DNA from: Tautonia rosea
GTDB taxonomy: Bacteria > Planctomycetota > Planctomycetia > Isosphaerales > Isosphaeraceae
Reading direction: 5' to 3'
Length of the DNA: 64,000 nucleotides
NCBI RefSeq assembly: GCF_012958305.1
Contig: NZ_JABBYO010000002.1
Location: forward strand, 372,001-436,000
Position 1 is the stretch's first letter. Each line of letters begins with the position of its first letter. Below, piece after piece: positions 24,781-34,055 of this stretch. Below the pieces are notes generated by a model, which saw nothing but the letters and a program-made list of their open reading frames with translations, did not search any database and was not told where the DNA came from. A program made the translations under genes and the position numbers.

Positions 24781-27700
24781 TTAATTGGCGAGGGGCTGGG
24801 TGCTTCTCAAATATGCGAACAGATCGCGCACTTGCTGGTCAGACAGGGGATCGAGGAGTCCGGCAGGCATGACCGATTGAGAAACCCCTTTGAACTCCTC
24901 GATCTCATCCCGAAGCAGGACCTCGTTCCGTCCGTCGGCCCCGCGAAGAACGACCACGCGATCGTCCTCGGCCACCAGAAAGCCAGTCACGAGCCGGCCG
25001 TCCAGCAAGAGGGCCAGATAGGTCTCGAATCCCTCCCGGATCTCGGCGCTCGGATCGGCCACGGCAACCAGCATCGACCGAAGGTCGTCGCGTTGATAGC
25101 TGGTGAGGATCGGCCCGACATCGCCCCCTTCATCGAACAGCGTATGGCACTTGCCGCAATGCTCGATGTACAGTGCCTTGCCCGCATAGGGGTTGCCGGT
25201 CCCCGAGGCCAGCGATCGCTCGAGCCGTTCGAGTTCCCCTTGGAATTGCTCGGACGACGGCACTCCAATGTCTCCCCAGACCTCCCGAACGGTCTTGGCC
25301 AGGTCGGGATCGTCGAGCAAGAGAATGGATCGAGCCGTCGATTCAGGAACGAGATCTTGATCAATCGTCCTCGATGCAATCGCATCAAGGAATTCAGAAG
25401 CGAAAGTGCGTCGGCCGGTCAGCACGGCCTGAGCGGCCGCTCGGGCCTCGGTCGGTAAGGTGTTGTGCAGTCGAATCGCGGTCTGGGCGATTTCTGGAGC
25501 GTCGAACGGTCTCAAGGCAGAAAACGCAGCGGTTCGAATCGCATCGGGGCCTTCGGCCGAGGCGATGGCCAGCAAGGTCGCCAATGCTCGACGGTCGCGG
25601 ATCTCGCCCAGGGTTCGGATCAACTCTAGGCGGACGGCTTGGTCGGCGTCGGCGTCAGTGATGATTCGAAGGGCCTCGGCCACCGCGTGATCGTCTCCCT
25701 GGCGAACCCGGAGCGGCAGCGATCCGCCTCCTGAGGCCGCAATTGCCTGCACAAGCCGATCGGGCAAGACGGACAGCGATCGACCTTCGAACGCCGCTTC
25801 GAAGCCCCTCATCAGGCGTTCCGCGTGTTGCGAGTTCGGAGATCGTTCCAGCAAGATCGCACAGGCAATCAGATCGGCCCGCGACCCCGCCTGAGCGAAG
25901 CGGCGCATCAGGCGCTCGGTGATTGTTTGGGAGACGATCGTCTCGTCCCAAAGATCGGGGTCTTCGAACAGTGCGAGAACCGCGTCAGGGTCCTCGCCGA
26001 TCTTCGTCTCAATCGCCCACCACAGCAAGAGCGGGAGGTGGGGATCGGTGGCGTCCTCGGCCCGCGTCAACAGGGCTCGAACGATCGGCAACGCCTGATT
26101 CGCCAGGAGGCGTCGGGCTGAGCAAGCAAGCTGACTGCGAACCTCGACATAAGGCTCCCGAGTCGCCAGAGCAGCAAGGGCATTGGCCAGTTCGTCACTG
26201 ACCTCAAAATCGTCGCACATCAGGCGAACGGTCCAGGCTCGAACGTAGGGATCCGGGTGGTCGATCAGGGCGATCCCTGTGGCCTCGTCGAGGCCCCCGC
26301 ACAGGTTCAACGCCCAGAGCAGTTCCAGCGACCGATCCTCTGCCACGCCCTCTCGCAACTGCGACCGAAGACCAGGGATCAAGGTCTCTTCCCTTCGATC
26401 GCCGAGCAGGCGCAACGCCTCGCGACGGAACCAGCGGTTCGGGTGATCGAGCAGGCCGATCAGTTCCTTTCCCGACAGTTCTGCGAGGTTGAACGGAACG
26501 CCTGGCTCGCCCTCGCCGGGGAACCGGCCGGGCGGGGCGTCGGCAGCGCGAAGGCGGTAGACCCGTCCGTTCGACTTGTCGACCCGGCCGGCGTAATGGC
26601 TGCTGTGGTCGATGCGCTGCTCATACATATCGGCAATGTAGAGCGCACCATCGGGACCCAACGAGATCGAGACGGGCCGGAACCAGGGGTCTTCGGTCGT
26701 CAGGGGGCGATCAAGATCTTTGGATTGGAAGGTCGAACCGTTGGGCGTGACGTCGCTCATCACGATCTGCCCCTGCAGCGGCTCGACTCCGAACAGCTTG
26801 CCCCGATAGGATTCCGGCAAGGCCCCCCCTTCCGCGAACACGAAATTGTGAGTGAAGCGGGGGACACTGTGATGCGCCATCGGCAGGAAGTAACCGAAGG
26901 TATACGGGTTTGAGAGCGACCCGTGCTTTGTGAACCCTTTCTGATAGTAGCCCCCCTGGACATAGTGGAAGCCTCTCGTGTCTCCGCCGTTGTGACCGGA
27001 GTAAACCCGACCGTGGGCGTCGATCTCGACCCCGTGGGTATTCCCTCCGCCTTCTGCAAAGATCTCGTAACGCCTGGTTTCGGGATGGTAGCGCCAGATG
27101 AGCTGGCCCATCGAGTGCACGATCGCTTCGTCCGGCTCTCCTGGACGTCGAATGCGTCCGGTGACGGTGCTCCCCTGGGCACCATACAGCCAGCCGTCGG
27201 GTCCCCAGCAGAGGTTGCTGGCGATGGAGTGGGTATCTTCCAGCCCGAAGCCTTCCAGGTGGACCTCCGGATCACCGTCGGGCAGGTCGTCGCCGTCTCG
27301 GTCGGGATAGAAGAGCAAATACGGGGGATTGAGCACCCAGACCCCTCCGCGTCCTCGGGCAATCGCGGTAGCGAGGTTCAGGTTGTCGAGGAAGACGGCG
27401 TGCTGGTCGTACTGGCCGTCGCCGTTTGTATCTTCGTGAATCGAGATGCGGTCGATTCCGGGCGTGCCAAGCGGAGGAGGCAAGGGTGTTCGGTCGTAAA
27501 CGGTGCGCAGAAACTTGTCTCGGCTGACCATCGTCAGACCGGCCGGCTCGGGATACTGGCGATACTCGACCACCCACATGCGCCCTCGCTCGTCGAACGA
27601 AACCTGAAGCGGCTGCGCGATGATCGGATCGGCCACCGCCAGATCGACCGCCAGATCCTCGGCTACTGCGAAGGCTTCTCGGGCGGCTTCGGGAGTGAGA

Positions 27701-28356
27701 GGGGCCGTATCTCCCTTGCGAAGGCGGAGATAGGAGTCAAGATCCTCGAACCGATCGACGCGATCGTACAAAGCGTCGCGACTCAGGACCGGGCCGACCG
27801 CCCAGGAGGGATCATCGCCTGCCTGGTATTCCCAGGGGCCTTCCATCTTGATCGCCTCGCCCGCTTCGGCATCAAAGAGGGTGGGGGCGGCCACCGCAAA
27901 GTTGCTCCGGCCGTCGGAGTAGTAAACCCGAACGGCGATCACATTGACCTGACCGGGCTGAACCACTCCCTCAGGAATGCGATACCGGCCCGATTCCCCC
28001 AGGCCGCTCCGATAATTTGGTGGGAACGTTCCTGCCGCACCAACCTGCACGCCATTGACGAACGCCGCCCGGGCGTCGTCAACCGGCTCCACATGCAGTT
28101 CGAGCGATCGACCGTCCCAGTCGGCCGGAACCGAGACGGAGGCTCGATACCAGGCGAAGCCGTCTCGGCCCGAACTGGCACCCTCAGCCGGTCGCACGCG
28201 AGGCGGTTCCTTCCAGGTGTCGGGGATGGGGACGATTCGCCAATCCTCGGGTGCATCGGCCTGAGGAACCTGTCCTGCTTGCACCAGAGCGATCGCGGCC
28301 AGCACCATCATCGAAGGACCCGCAACCCACCCGAGAACTCCGTATCGTCTCTGCAT
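24781..28356 (-). CDS. PVC-type heme-binding membrane-bound dehydrogenase with N-terminal beta-sandwich
   Basis: The 1191-residue product starts at 28356, where a signal peptide begins (MQRRYGVLGWVAGPSMMVLAAIALVQAGQ); the frame stays open to 28482. The first 200 residues resemble the sugar-binding jelly roll of glycosidases (RSLELHVEPVDDARAAFVNGVQVG). A propeller domain (MWVVEYRQYPEPAG, IHEDTNGDGQYDQHAVFLDNLNLATAI), HEAT-like helices and a C-terminal cytochrome c domain with CGKCH at residues 1067-1071 follow. It is exported and likely periplasmic. It sits 81 bp upstream of a second dehydrogenase on the same strand. Confidence 0.88.
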   Translation of the reverse strand: MQRRYGVLGWVAGPSMMVLAAIALVQAGQVPQADAPEDWRIVPIPDTWKEPPRVRPAEGASSGRDGFAWYRASVSVPADWDGRSLELHVEPVDDARAAFVNGVQVGAAGTFPPNYRSGLGESGRYRIPEGVVQPGQVNVIAVRVYYSDGRSNFAVAAPTLFDAEAGEAIKMEGPWEYQAGDDPSWAVGPVLSRDALYDRVDRFEDLDSYLRLRKGDTAPLTPEAAREAFAVAEDLAVDLAVADPIIAQPLQVSFDERGRMWVVEYRQYPEPAGLTMVSRDKFLRTVYDRTPLPPPLGTPGIDRISIHEDTNGDGQYDQHAVFLDNLNLATAIARGRGGVWVLNPPYLLFYPDRDGDDLPDGDPEVHLEGFGLEDTHSIASNLCWGPDGWLYGAQGSTVTGRIRRPGEPDEAIVHSMGQLIWRYHPETRRYEIFAEGGGNTHGVEIDAHGRVYSGHNGGDTRGFHYVQGGYYQKGFTKHGSLSNPYTFGYFLPMAHHSVPRFTHNFVFAEGGALPESYRGKLFGVEPLQGQIVMSDVTPNGSTFQSKDLDRPLTTEDPWFRPVSISLGPDGALYIADMYEQRIDHSSHYAGRVDKSNGRVYRLRAADAPPGRFPGEGEPGVPFNLAELSGKELIGLLDHPNRWFRREALRLLGDRREETLIPGLRSQLREGVAEDRSLELLWALNLCGGLDEATGIALIDHPDPYVRAWTVRLMCDDFEVSDELANALAALATREPYVEVRSQLACSARRLLANQALPIVRALLTRAEDATDPHLPLLLWWAIETKIGEDPDAVLALFEDPDLWDETIVSQTITERLMRRFAQAGSRADLIACAILLERSPNSQHAERLMRGFEAAFEGRSLSVLPDRLVQAIAASGGGSLPLRVRQGDDHAVAEALRIITDADADQAVRLELIRTLGEIRDRRALATLLAIASAEGPDAIRTAAFSALRPFDAPEIAQTAIRLHNTLPTEARAAAQAVLTGRRTFASEFLDAIASRTIDQDLVPESTARSILLLDDPDLAKTVREVWGDIGVPSSEQFQGELERLERSLASGTGNPYAGKALYIEHCGKCHTLFDEGGDVGPILTSYQRDDLRSMLVAVADPSAEIREGFETYLALLLDGRLVTGFLVAEDDRVVVLRGADGRNEVLLRDEIEEFKGVSQSVMPAGLLDPLSDQQVRDLFAYLRSTQPLAN

Positions 28357-28553
28357 CGCTGATCCATCCCCGCTCTGATCGTCTCGAGAGGCTGCCCAAC
28401 GGTCTGGGCGATTCCTGGACGAGCCCTCATGTTGAACATTTGAGGGTAGGGGATGGAACGCTCCTTGAAAAGAGGCAGGCAACAGGCGGACGCCTGCTCC
28501 GATCGTCGACGCCTTGCGACCAGCCTGTCACGTTTTCCTTGGAACAAACGAAG

Positions 28554-28598
28554 AACCGGGCGTGTCCGATTGCCAACGGCAGTCGGACACGCCCGGTT
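28554..28598 (-). terminator. Strong stem-loop after the PEP-CTERM gene
   Basis: A perfect 16-bp stem (AACCGGGCGTGTCCGA / TCGGACACGCCCGGTT) has a 13-nt loop. It lies 25 bp beyond the stop of the PEP-CTERM gene on the minus strand and is the strongest hairpin noticed in the window. Confidence 0.8.
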
Positions 28599-28623
28599 TG
28601 TTGAACCACGCTCGAACGAGGTG

Positions 28624-29334
28624 TCAGCGAGGTTTCTGTCGCCGACGGTGCAAGGCAAACGAGCCACCCAGTCCCAGGACCGCCCAGACGGCGAAGGTTG
28701 TTGGCTCCGGAATGGGAACCTGAGGACTCGGACGCCCGCCACCCAGGATCGGTCCGGGAACCTCGGGAGTCGTGGGGGGAATGATGGGAACTTCAGGAGT
28801 CGTCGGAACCGTGACCGGCGGCATCGGCAGCGGGCTCTGGTTTCGCACCAGGCGATCCCGTTCGAGCGCAGGGCCGATGAACGGGTGATTCCGATCAAAT
28901 CGCGTCGGATTCAGGTTTCGCCGCCATCGTAGATAATCGAGCGTGCTCGACTCCGCGAGTAAGCCGGAAACATCGGGGACGAGCAACACATCGAGGAATT
29001 GGGGGCGAGGAACGCGAGCCAATCCCTGTTCCAGGGCCCGGGCAAAAAACGCCTCCTGACGCTGGAATGCTTGTGAACTGAGAATCGAGTTTTGCCGAAG
29101 CTGCACGGATTGAGCCCGAGCAGCGAGCGCATCTGCCCGCAGCGTTCCAGCGTAGGGCGTCAGCAGGGCCTGTTGGGCTCCCAACTGTGCCGCGACCGCC
29201 TGAGCACGGTCCGAGATCGGACCGGCTTGAGAAAGCGTCGGGGCCAGGGCCAGGGTCAGTGTGGCGAGCAGCACCAGCCGACCGAGGCGGGGCGACCAAT
29301 TTCGCCACCTAAATCTTCTGCGAGTCGTGTCCAT
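28624..29334 (-). CDS. PEP-CTERM sorting-signal protein
   Basis: The 236-residue product begins with a signal peptide (MDTTRRRFRWRNWSPRLGRLVLLATLTLALAPTLSQA in two blocks: charged, then hydrophobic) and ends with the PEP-CTERM tripartite signal: IPEPTTFAVWAVLGLGGSFALHRRR, i.e. a PEP motif, a hydrophobic stretch and a basic end. Such proteins are recognised by exosortase and delivered to the cell surface. The mature part is Ala/Gln/Arg-rich and then has a Pro/Thr-rich spacer before the signal. The start at 29334 is chosen for the signal peptide; the frame stays open to 29502. Function unknown. Confidence 0.85.
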   Translation of the reverse strand: MDTTRRRFRWRNWSPRLGRLVLLATLTLALAPTLSQAGPISDRAQAVAAQLGAQQALLTPYAGTLRADALAARAQSVQLRQNSILSSQAFQRQEAFFARALEQGLARVPRPQFLDVLLVPDVSGLLAESSTLDYLRWRRNLNPTRFDRNHPFIGPALERDRLVRNQSPLPMPPVTVPTTPEVPIIPPTTPEVPGPILGGGRPSPQVPIPEPTTFAVWAVLGLGGSFALHRRRQKPR

Positions 29335-29534
29335 GACGAACCCACCAGTCTGGCTCCGGTCCAGTACGAATGACGGTCGAGCACTATGCCAGATTTTCTT
29401 TCCGGCACAATGGGAATATCGGAGGTCGGGCCGCCAGGCTTGAAGTGATCGATCGGGTTGTTTTGGTTGGAAAGAACTTTTCCTGGATTCCGTCAACCCC
29501 AATTCTGCGATCGCCTGATTCAGGACGCAGAAAG

Positions 29535-29568
29535 ACCCATGCCATCCTTGACCTCGGGGATGGCACGG
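29535..29568 (-). terminator. Stem-loop after the LEPR/FG-GAP gene
   Basis: An 8-bp perfect stem (TGCCATCC / GGATGGCA, 29539-29564) is extended by CCC/GGG beyond one mismatch. On the minus strand it lies about 35 bp after the stop of the giant gene and is followed by TCTTTCT, consistent with an intrinsic terminator. Confidence 0.6.
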
Positions 29569-29600
29569 GCCTTATCGGGAAACCCAATGGTGAACCAGAT

Positions 29601-32600
29601 TCAGACCTCACGGTCCATCAGTACATTCAGCGTCCAGAACCGACTGAGGAACCGCGAGTTCTGGCGTTCTTGATCCTGCTCGATCGGTTTCTCCTGACTC
29701 AGGAGGGAGCGCAACCCCGCATCGACGTGCTGAGCAATCCTGGCCCTGGACGACTGAGGGCTTGAAGCAACGGACTCACTGGCCGTCGACAACGTCGATC
29801 GCGCGGCCATACCCTCTCCTCCAGGTGGGATTGGGTCGACTCGGATCATGACTGGAGTTTGACTGCGCGATCGGACGGATGCGGACCGGACCGGGGCCGG
29901 ATCACTTGAGGCCGTCGATCGGGCACTCGCCTGACCGAAGGTTCGGTGAGACTGGGCCGAAAGGAAGGCGGACGAGGACGGGGGTAACGGTACCATCCCC
30001 GGAGCGCCGAAGGGCCGTTTGATGCTCGATCTGCTGTCGGAGAGCAACACGGCGAACCGGCTGTAGCCATCGGCAGGGCTGAAGCCGTGGACGGCGAAAT
30101 CGGTTTTTCCATCTCCGGAGAAGTCAGCCGCGATCGGCAGATCATCGAACCCGCCAAATCCTTGCGTAACTGCGGGTGCTCCACTCGACGGTAAGATCGC
30201 GAATCGGCTGAAGCCGTTGTTGGGACTGAAGCCGTGGACGGCCAGGTCCGTCTTGCCGTCGCCGTCGAAGTCCCCCGCGACCGGGACGTCAAGGCGTCCC
30301 CCAAATCCCCGGTTCATCACACCCCCGTTGGAGAGGATGACGGCGAACCGGCTGAACCCCTCGTTGGGGCTGTATCCATAGACGCCGATGTCGGTGGTGC
30401 CGTCGCCATCGTAGTCACCGACGACCGGCAGGTCGTCTCGCCCTCCGAACGGCTGGTTGATCACGCCACCGTTGGAGAGGATGACGGCGAACCGGCTGAA
30501 CCCCTCGTTGGGGCTGTATCCATAGACGCCGATGTCGGTGGTGCCGTCGCCATCGTAGTCACCGACGACCGGCAGATCGTCTCGCCCGCCGAACGGTTGG
30601 TTGATCACGCCACCTCCCGAGAGCAAGATCGCGACGCGGCTGTATCCATCGTTCGGGCTGTAGCCGTAAACTCCGAAGTCAAGCACGCCATCACCATCGA
30701 AGTCACCGATGACCGGCAGGTCATCACGCCCGCCGAACGGCAACGCAAAGGTCCCACCGGTTGACAGTGCAATGGTGAATTGTGGAATTCCTTCGGGGTT
30801 CAACCCGTAGACGCCGAAGTCGCTCTTGCCGTCACCGTCGAAGTCGCCCGGCCTTGCATTTCGGACGGGCAAGGGAAGGGGGCCGGGTAAGGGAGGGGGG
30901 ACATTGATGATCTGAGATGGGTTTCGCTGGGTTCTTGGGAACACAATCCGGATCACGTCGGGGATGTCAGGACTCGCCAACCCAAAGAAGGAAAGGAACC
31001 CTCCGACCACGTCGCGGATAATACTGACCGCGGGAAGCTTGAGCTCCAGCCCGAACTCATTGCCGTTGTCATAAATCCTCAGCCCTACGTCCAGAACATA
31101 CGGACCGAGGAGCAATTCCCCGAGTACCGAGCCGTCATAAGTTAATCGTCCGCCGCGAACCCCGACCATGATGTTCGTCGTGATCCGACCGCCAAAGTCC
31201 TTGCCGGCAATCTCGGTGCTGACTTCCGCAACAAGGTTTGCTCGGAAGGAAACCTTGCCCCCTTGATTTGAAAAGGTGACGTTGGCGTTACCTTTTAGGA
31301 TGCCCGCGAGGTTGACATTGGCTTTCCCCGTGAACACAAAGTCACCACTTGTTTTGATTTCACCAGACAAATTGACCCCAGCACCCAGCACATTGGCCTG
31401 AGCCGATGCCCGAACCCCAGAGAATCCGGGAAGATTTTGGACCGTCAACCGACTCGCGGACAACCGGTAACCGAGCACTGTCATGTTCGTGTCGAATTGC
31501 AATCGAAAGGTGCCGTCACGCTTGATGAACCCGTCCCCAACGACTCGATTCATCGGAACGAATTTCTCGAGAAACGTGTCCTCGAACGGGTTTGACGATC
31601 CTGCCCGAACGAAGAAGCCGTCCTCGCTCGGGTCGTATATCAACGAGCCTTCACCAATCGGAATGGTCAGATCGACGAGACTCCCCCTATCCGAGCCGCT
31701 TCCCGAACCTGATCCACCACCCTGTGAATTCCCTGAGGAATTGTCGCCGAACTTCAGGCCAAGCCGGATCTCGGCGTTCACGCCGATCGCCAGATCACCC
31801 AGCGCTGCAACTGTGGACGATCCGAACACACCTGGATCAAATCCCGCGGAGGCGAACCGGGAGGGATCGTCGAAGACTCCACCGAGTAATCGGTTGTCGT
31901 CGTTGGCATCAAAGTCGATCACCACCTCTCCGTTGACACTGATGGGAGTGCCGACAAGCCTCGTGAGGTCGACTTCAGCTTGAAGATAGATATGTCCGAA
32001 CATTGTCCCGTTGTAGGCCGTCGGCTTTGCGAACGGCGTGTAGGGAATATTCCCGTTGAGCGAGCCGGCCAGTGCGAATTCGCCAAGGGCCGTGGGAATC
32101 CCTCGGACTCCCGCGTAAAGGAAGACATCCGAAGGGTCGGTGACGATCGACCAGCCATAGCCGAGGCTCGCCTTCGCCTCGATTCCGCCAAAGTTCGCCG
32201 ACAGCCCCTGGCTCTCGTGGAAAAACAGGTAGGGGATGTTCGCGTTGACCGGTGCGTTGGTTTCCTGCACCAGTTCGTCCCGACCAAGCTTCAACCCGTA
32301 AGTCTTTCGGTTCCCGGTCACCGAACCAAACGCCGAGTCGAGCCGGAAACCGAGTGCCTCCGTCAACGGCTTCGCCAGCGCGATCGGACCGAGCTGTGCC
32401 GTCCAGTCGATCTCGTCAATCTCGCCGAAATGCGCACCCCAGCGGTTCGGGACCGTCGTGACCGAGAAGCTCATCCCCGGAGGAATCGGGATCGGAATCT
32501 CCCCGGCGGCCGATCTCAGGAAGACGAGCCCTTCCGATTCATATCGGGACGAGACCCCCTCGTCGCTGGTCTCGATCGTCTGAGTCCAGTCGCCTCGGAG

Positions 32601-33326
32601 GCCGAATCCAGCACCGATCGGCCCGGCGAACTGGAGCACATCGCCTTGCAAGCTCACAAAGAGATGGTTCGTTGCGGGAGAATTCAGAAATCCTCGCTCC
32701 GAGATCCCATCATTCAGGCCGATCACTCGGAGCCCGAGCGAATATTCATGACCCTCCCGCCCGAGGCCCGAGACGTCAGCCAATTCGACGTAATAGGCTC
32801 CGGTCTGCTCGATCTGATGCACGATCGACAACGCGTTCTGAAACGCAACATTGGCACTTCCCGGTCCTGAAGACTTCTCCACCGTGTTCCGAAACGGGTT
32901 ATGCTTGACCTGGAACGACTCGCTCGTGACCTCAGCGCCTGAACCATTCAGCAATCGCAGGCGGTACGTGCCGATGTCTCTGTCATTCGTATTGTAATCA
33001 TTGAGTGAGGCAACAAAGACCTCGCCGGTCTTCAAATCGACCCTTACGACGTCTACGTCCTTCACCCGGCTCAGTGAGCCATCCACGTCGGTCACCATCA
33101 TCCGAGACAGAGGAATGGTCGGAGCCCCCTGTCGACTCGAGGGCCAGTCAACGTTCGCCGGTTCATCAATGATGTCGAAACGAATCAACCCGGCATTGGC
33201 GTCGAGCATCACCCGCGGTTCCAGGCCCTCCAGGCGGAAGTCGCTGCGTCGCGTGCGCAATGCCTTCGGAGACCTTACCGAGACCTGTGATCGGAGGCCT
33301 GGGAGGATTCGATGGAGAAGACTCAT
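29601..33326 (-). CDS. Giant LEPR-type exported FG-GAP repeat protein
   Basis: The 1241-residue product has an Arg-rich N-terminus followed by FRLEGLEPRVMLDANAG, the LEPR-XLL-type motif found near the start of very large planctomycete surface proteins. About residues 60-800 are beta-rich and contain stretches such as RDIGTYRLRLLNGSGAEVTSE with no domain I can name. From about residue 830 a run of 48-residue FG-GAP-like repeats follows (GDFDGDGxxDxGVYGYSP...), with Asp-rich Ca2+-binding loops as in integrin-type propellers. The last 150 residues are Ser/Arg-rich. The start at 33326 is chosen as the ATG nearest the LEPR region; the frame is open to 33398. A surface adhesion or binding role is inference. 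Confidence 0.8.
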   Translation of the reverse strand: MSLLHRILPGLRSQVSVRSPKALRTRRSDFRLEGLEPRVMLDANAGLIRFDIIDEPANVDWPSSRQGAPTIPLSRMMVTDVDGSLSRVKDVDVVRVDLKTGEVFVASLNDYNTNDRDIGTYRLRLLNGSGAEVTSESFQVKHNPFRNTVEKSSGPGSANVAFQNALSIVHQIEQTGAYYVELADVSGLGREGHEYSLGLRVIGLNDGISERGFLNSPATNHLFVSLQGDVLQFAGPIGAGFGLRGDWTQTIETSDEGVSSRYESEGLVFLRSAAGEIPIPIPPGMSFSVTTVPNRWGAHFGEIDEIDWTAQLGPIALAKPLTEALGFRLDSAFGSVTGNRKTYGLKLGRDELVQETNAPVNANIPYLFFHESQGLSANFGGIEAKASLGYGWSIVTDPSDVFLYAGVRGIPTALGEFALAGSLNGNIPYTPFAKPTAYNGTMFGHIYLQAEVDLTRLVGTPISVNGEVVIDFDANDDNRLLGGVFDDPSRFASAGFDPGVFGSSTVAALGDLAIGVNAEIRLGLKFGDNSSGNSQGGGSGSGSGSDRGSLVDLTIPIGEGSLIYDPSEDGFFVRAGSSNPFEDTFLEKFVPMNRVVGDGFIKRDGTFRLQFDTNMTVLGYRLSASRLTVQNLPGFSGVRASAQANVLGAGVNLSGEIKTSGDFVFTGKANVNLAGILKGNANVTFSNQGGKVSFRANLVAEVSTEIAGKDFGGRITTNIMVGVRGGRLTYDGSVLGELLLGPYVLDVGLRIYDNGNEFGLELKLPAVSIIRDVVGGFLSFFGLASPDIPDVIRIVFPRTQRNPSQIINVPPPLPGPLPLPVRNARPGDFDGDGKSDFGVYGLNPEGIPQFTIALSTGGTFALPFGGRDDLPVIGDFDGDGVLDFGVYGYSPNDGYSRVAILLSGGGVINQPFGGRDDLPVVGDYDGDGTTDIGVYGYSPNEGFSRFAVILSNGGVINQPFGGRDDLPVVGDYDGDGTTDIGVYGYSPNEGFSRFAVILSNGGVMNRGFGGRLDVPVAGDFDGDGKTDLAVHGFSPNNGFSRFAILPSSGAPAVTQGFGGFDDLPIAADFSGDGKTDFAVHGFSPADGYSRFAVLLSDSRSSIKRPFGAPGMVPLPPSSSAFLSAQSHRTFGQASARSTASSDPAPVRSASVRSRSQTPVMIRVDPIPPGGEGMAARSTLSTASESVASSPQSSRARIAQHVDAGLRSLLSQEKPIEQDQERQNSRFLSRFWTLNVLMDREV
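29995..30850 (-). repeat. 144-bp tandem coding repeats (48-residue FG-GAP units)
   Basis: Inside the giant gene about six units of 144 bp encode GDxDGDGxxDxxVxGxSPxxGxSRxAxxLSxGGxxxxxFGGxDDLPxx. Two neighbouring units (starting near 30325 and 30469) are almost identical in DNA sequence, while the outer units have diverged, suggesting recent duplication or gene conversion in the centre. Confidence 0.85.
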
Positions 33327-33473
33327 GCGCCTGGTCCCTCGGTTCGAGAGGAAGATTCGAGTTTGCGTTCGATCTCCCTGGCGAGGAATCCCGAACATTC
33401 CCTTACACTTTTTTTGAACTTTCCCCTCAGGTTGAACACTCGCCCCCCATCACCACGTCAGGTTCATGACAGC

Positions 33474-34055
33474 ATGGAAATCACGTCGGAGACCATCACC
33501 ACGTTGCTTGCCCGCATCGAATCGGGCGACAACGAGGCGCGCGATGCCCTCCTGACGGTCGCCTATGACGAGTTGAAAAGTCTCGCCACCGACCTGATGC
33601 GGGGCGAACGGCCGGGACATACGCTCCAACCGACCGCTCTTGTCCACGAAGCAATGCTCCGGGTGCAGCACCATCGCCAGATTGGCCAGGGGAGGGGCCG
33701 GTCGTACTTCTTTGCCGTGATGGCCGGGGCGATGCGCCGCGTGCTCGTTGATCATGCCCGAGCCCGCCAGGCTGCTCGACGAGGTGGGTCCGATCCGAAA
33801 CGGGTTCCCCTCGATGCGATTGTCGATGCCGTCGAGCTTGATCAACATCTCGACCTCATCGACCTGGACGACGCCCTCCAACGTCTCTCCTCCTGGAACG
33901 CTCGACAGGCTGAGGTCGTCACCCTTCGCTACTTCGGCGGCTGGACCATTCCAGAAATTGCCAATCATTTGCGTTGTTCGGTTTCCCTGATCGAGAAGGA
34001 CTGGCGTCTTGCTCGCGCCTGGCTCGCTCGACAACTGGGCGATGGTGAATTATGA
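33474..34055 (+). CDS. ECF-type RNA polymerase sigma factor
   Basis: The 193-residue protein has the two-domain layout of small sigma factors. Region 2 lies around DELKSLATDLMRGERPGHTLQPTALVHEAMLRV with SYFFAVMAGAMRRVLVDHARARQA; this TALVHEA...VDHAR pattern is typical of the planctomycete-rich ECF-like (Sig-70_X6) group. Region 4 follows (QAEVVTLRYFGGWTIPEIANHLRCSVSLIEKDWRLARAWL) with a helix-turn-helix. The start at 33474 follows an AT-rich leader. The stop overlaps the kinase gene by 4 bp (ATGA). Such sigma factors linked to Ser/Thr kinases are a known planctomycete arrangement and are thought to be controlled by the kinase rather than by an anti-sigma factor. Confidence 0.9.
   Translation: MEITSETITTLLARIESGDNEARDALLTVAYDELKSLATDLMRGERPGHTLQPTALVHEAMLRVQHHRQIGQGRGRSYFFAVMAGAMRRVLVDHARARQAARRGGSDPKRVPLDAIVDAVELDQHLDLIDLDDALQRLSSWNARQAEVVTLRYFGGWTIPEIANHLRCSVSLIEKDWRLARAWLARQLGDGEL

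Noticed and set aside
24277-25458. Long plus-strand open frame across two dehydrogenase genes
   Set aside because: It is antisense to conserved minus-strand coding sequence, spans two genes, and has low-complexity composition typical of antisense frames in GC-rich DNA.
26923-28362. Plus-strand open frame of 479 codons
   Set aside because: Antisense to the PVC dehydrogenase with clear domains; no ribosome binding site or recognisable motif.
28554-28598. Small RNA gene
   Set aside because: The position just after the PEP-CTERM stop and the simple stem-loop fit a terminator better; no promoter was seen.
29995-30850. CRISPR array or satellite
   Set aside because: The repeats are 144 bp, a multiple of three, with no spacers, and encode FG-GAP units in frame.
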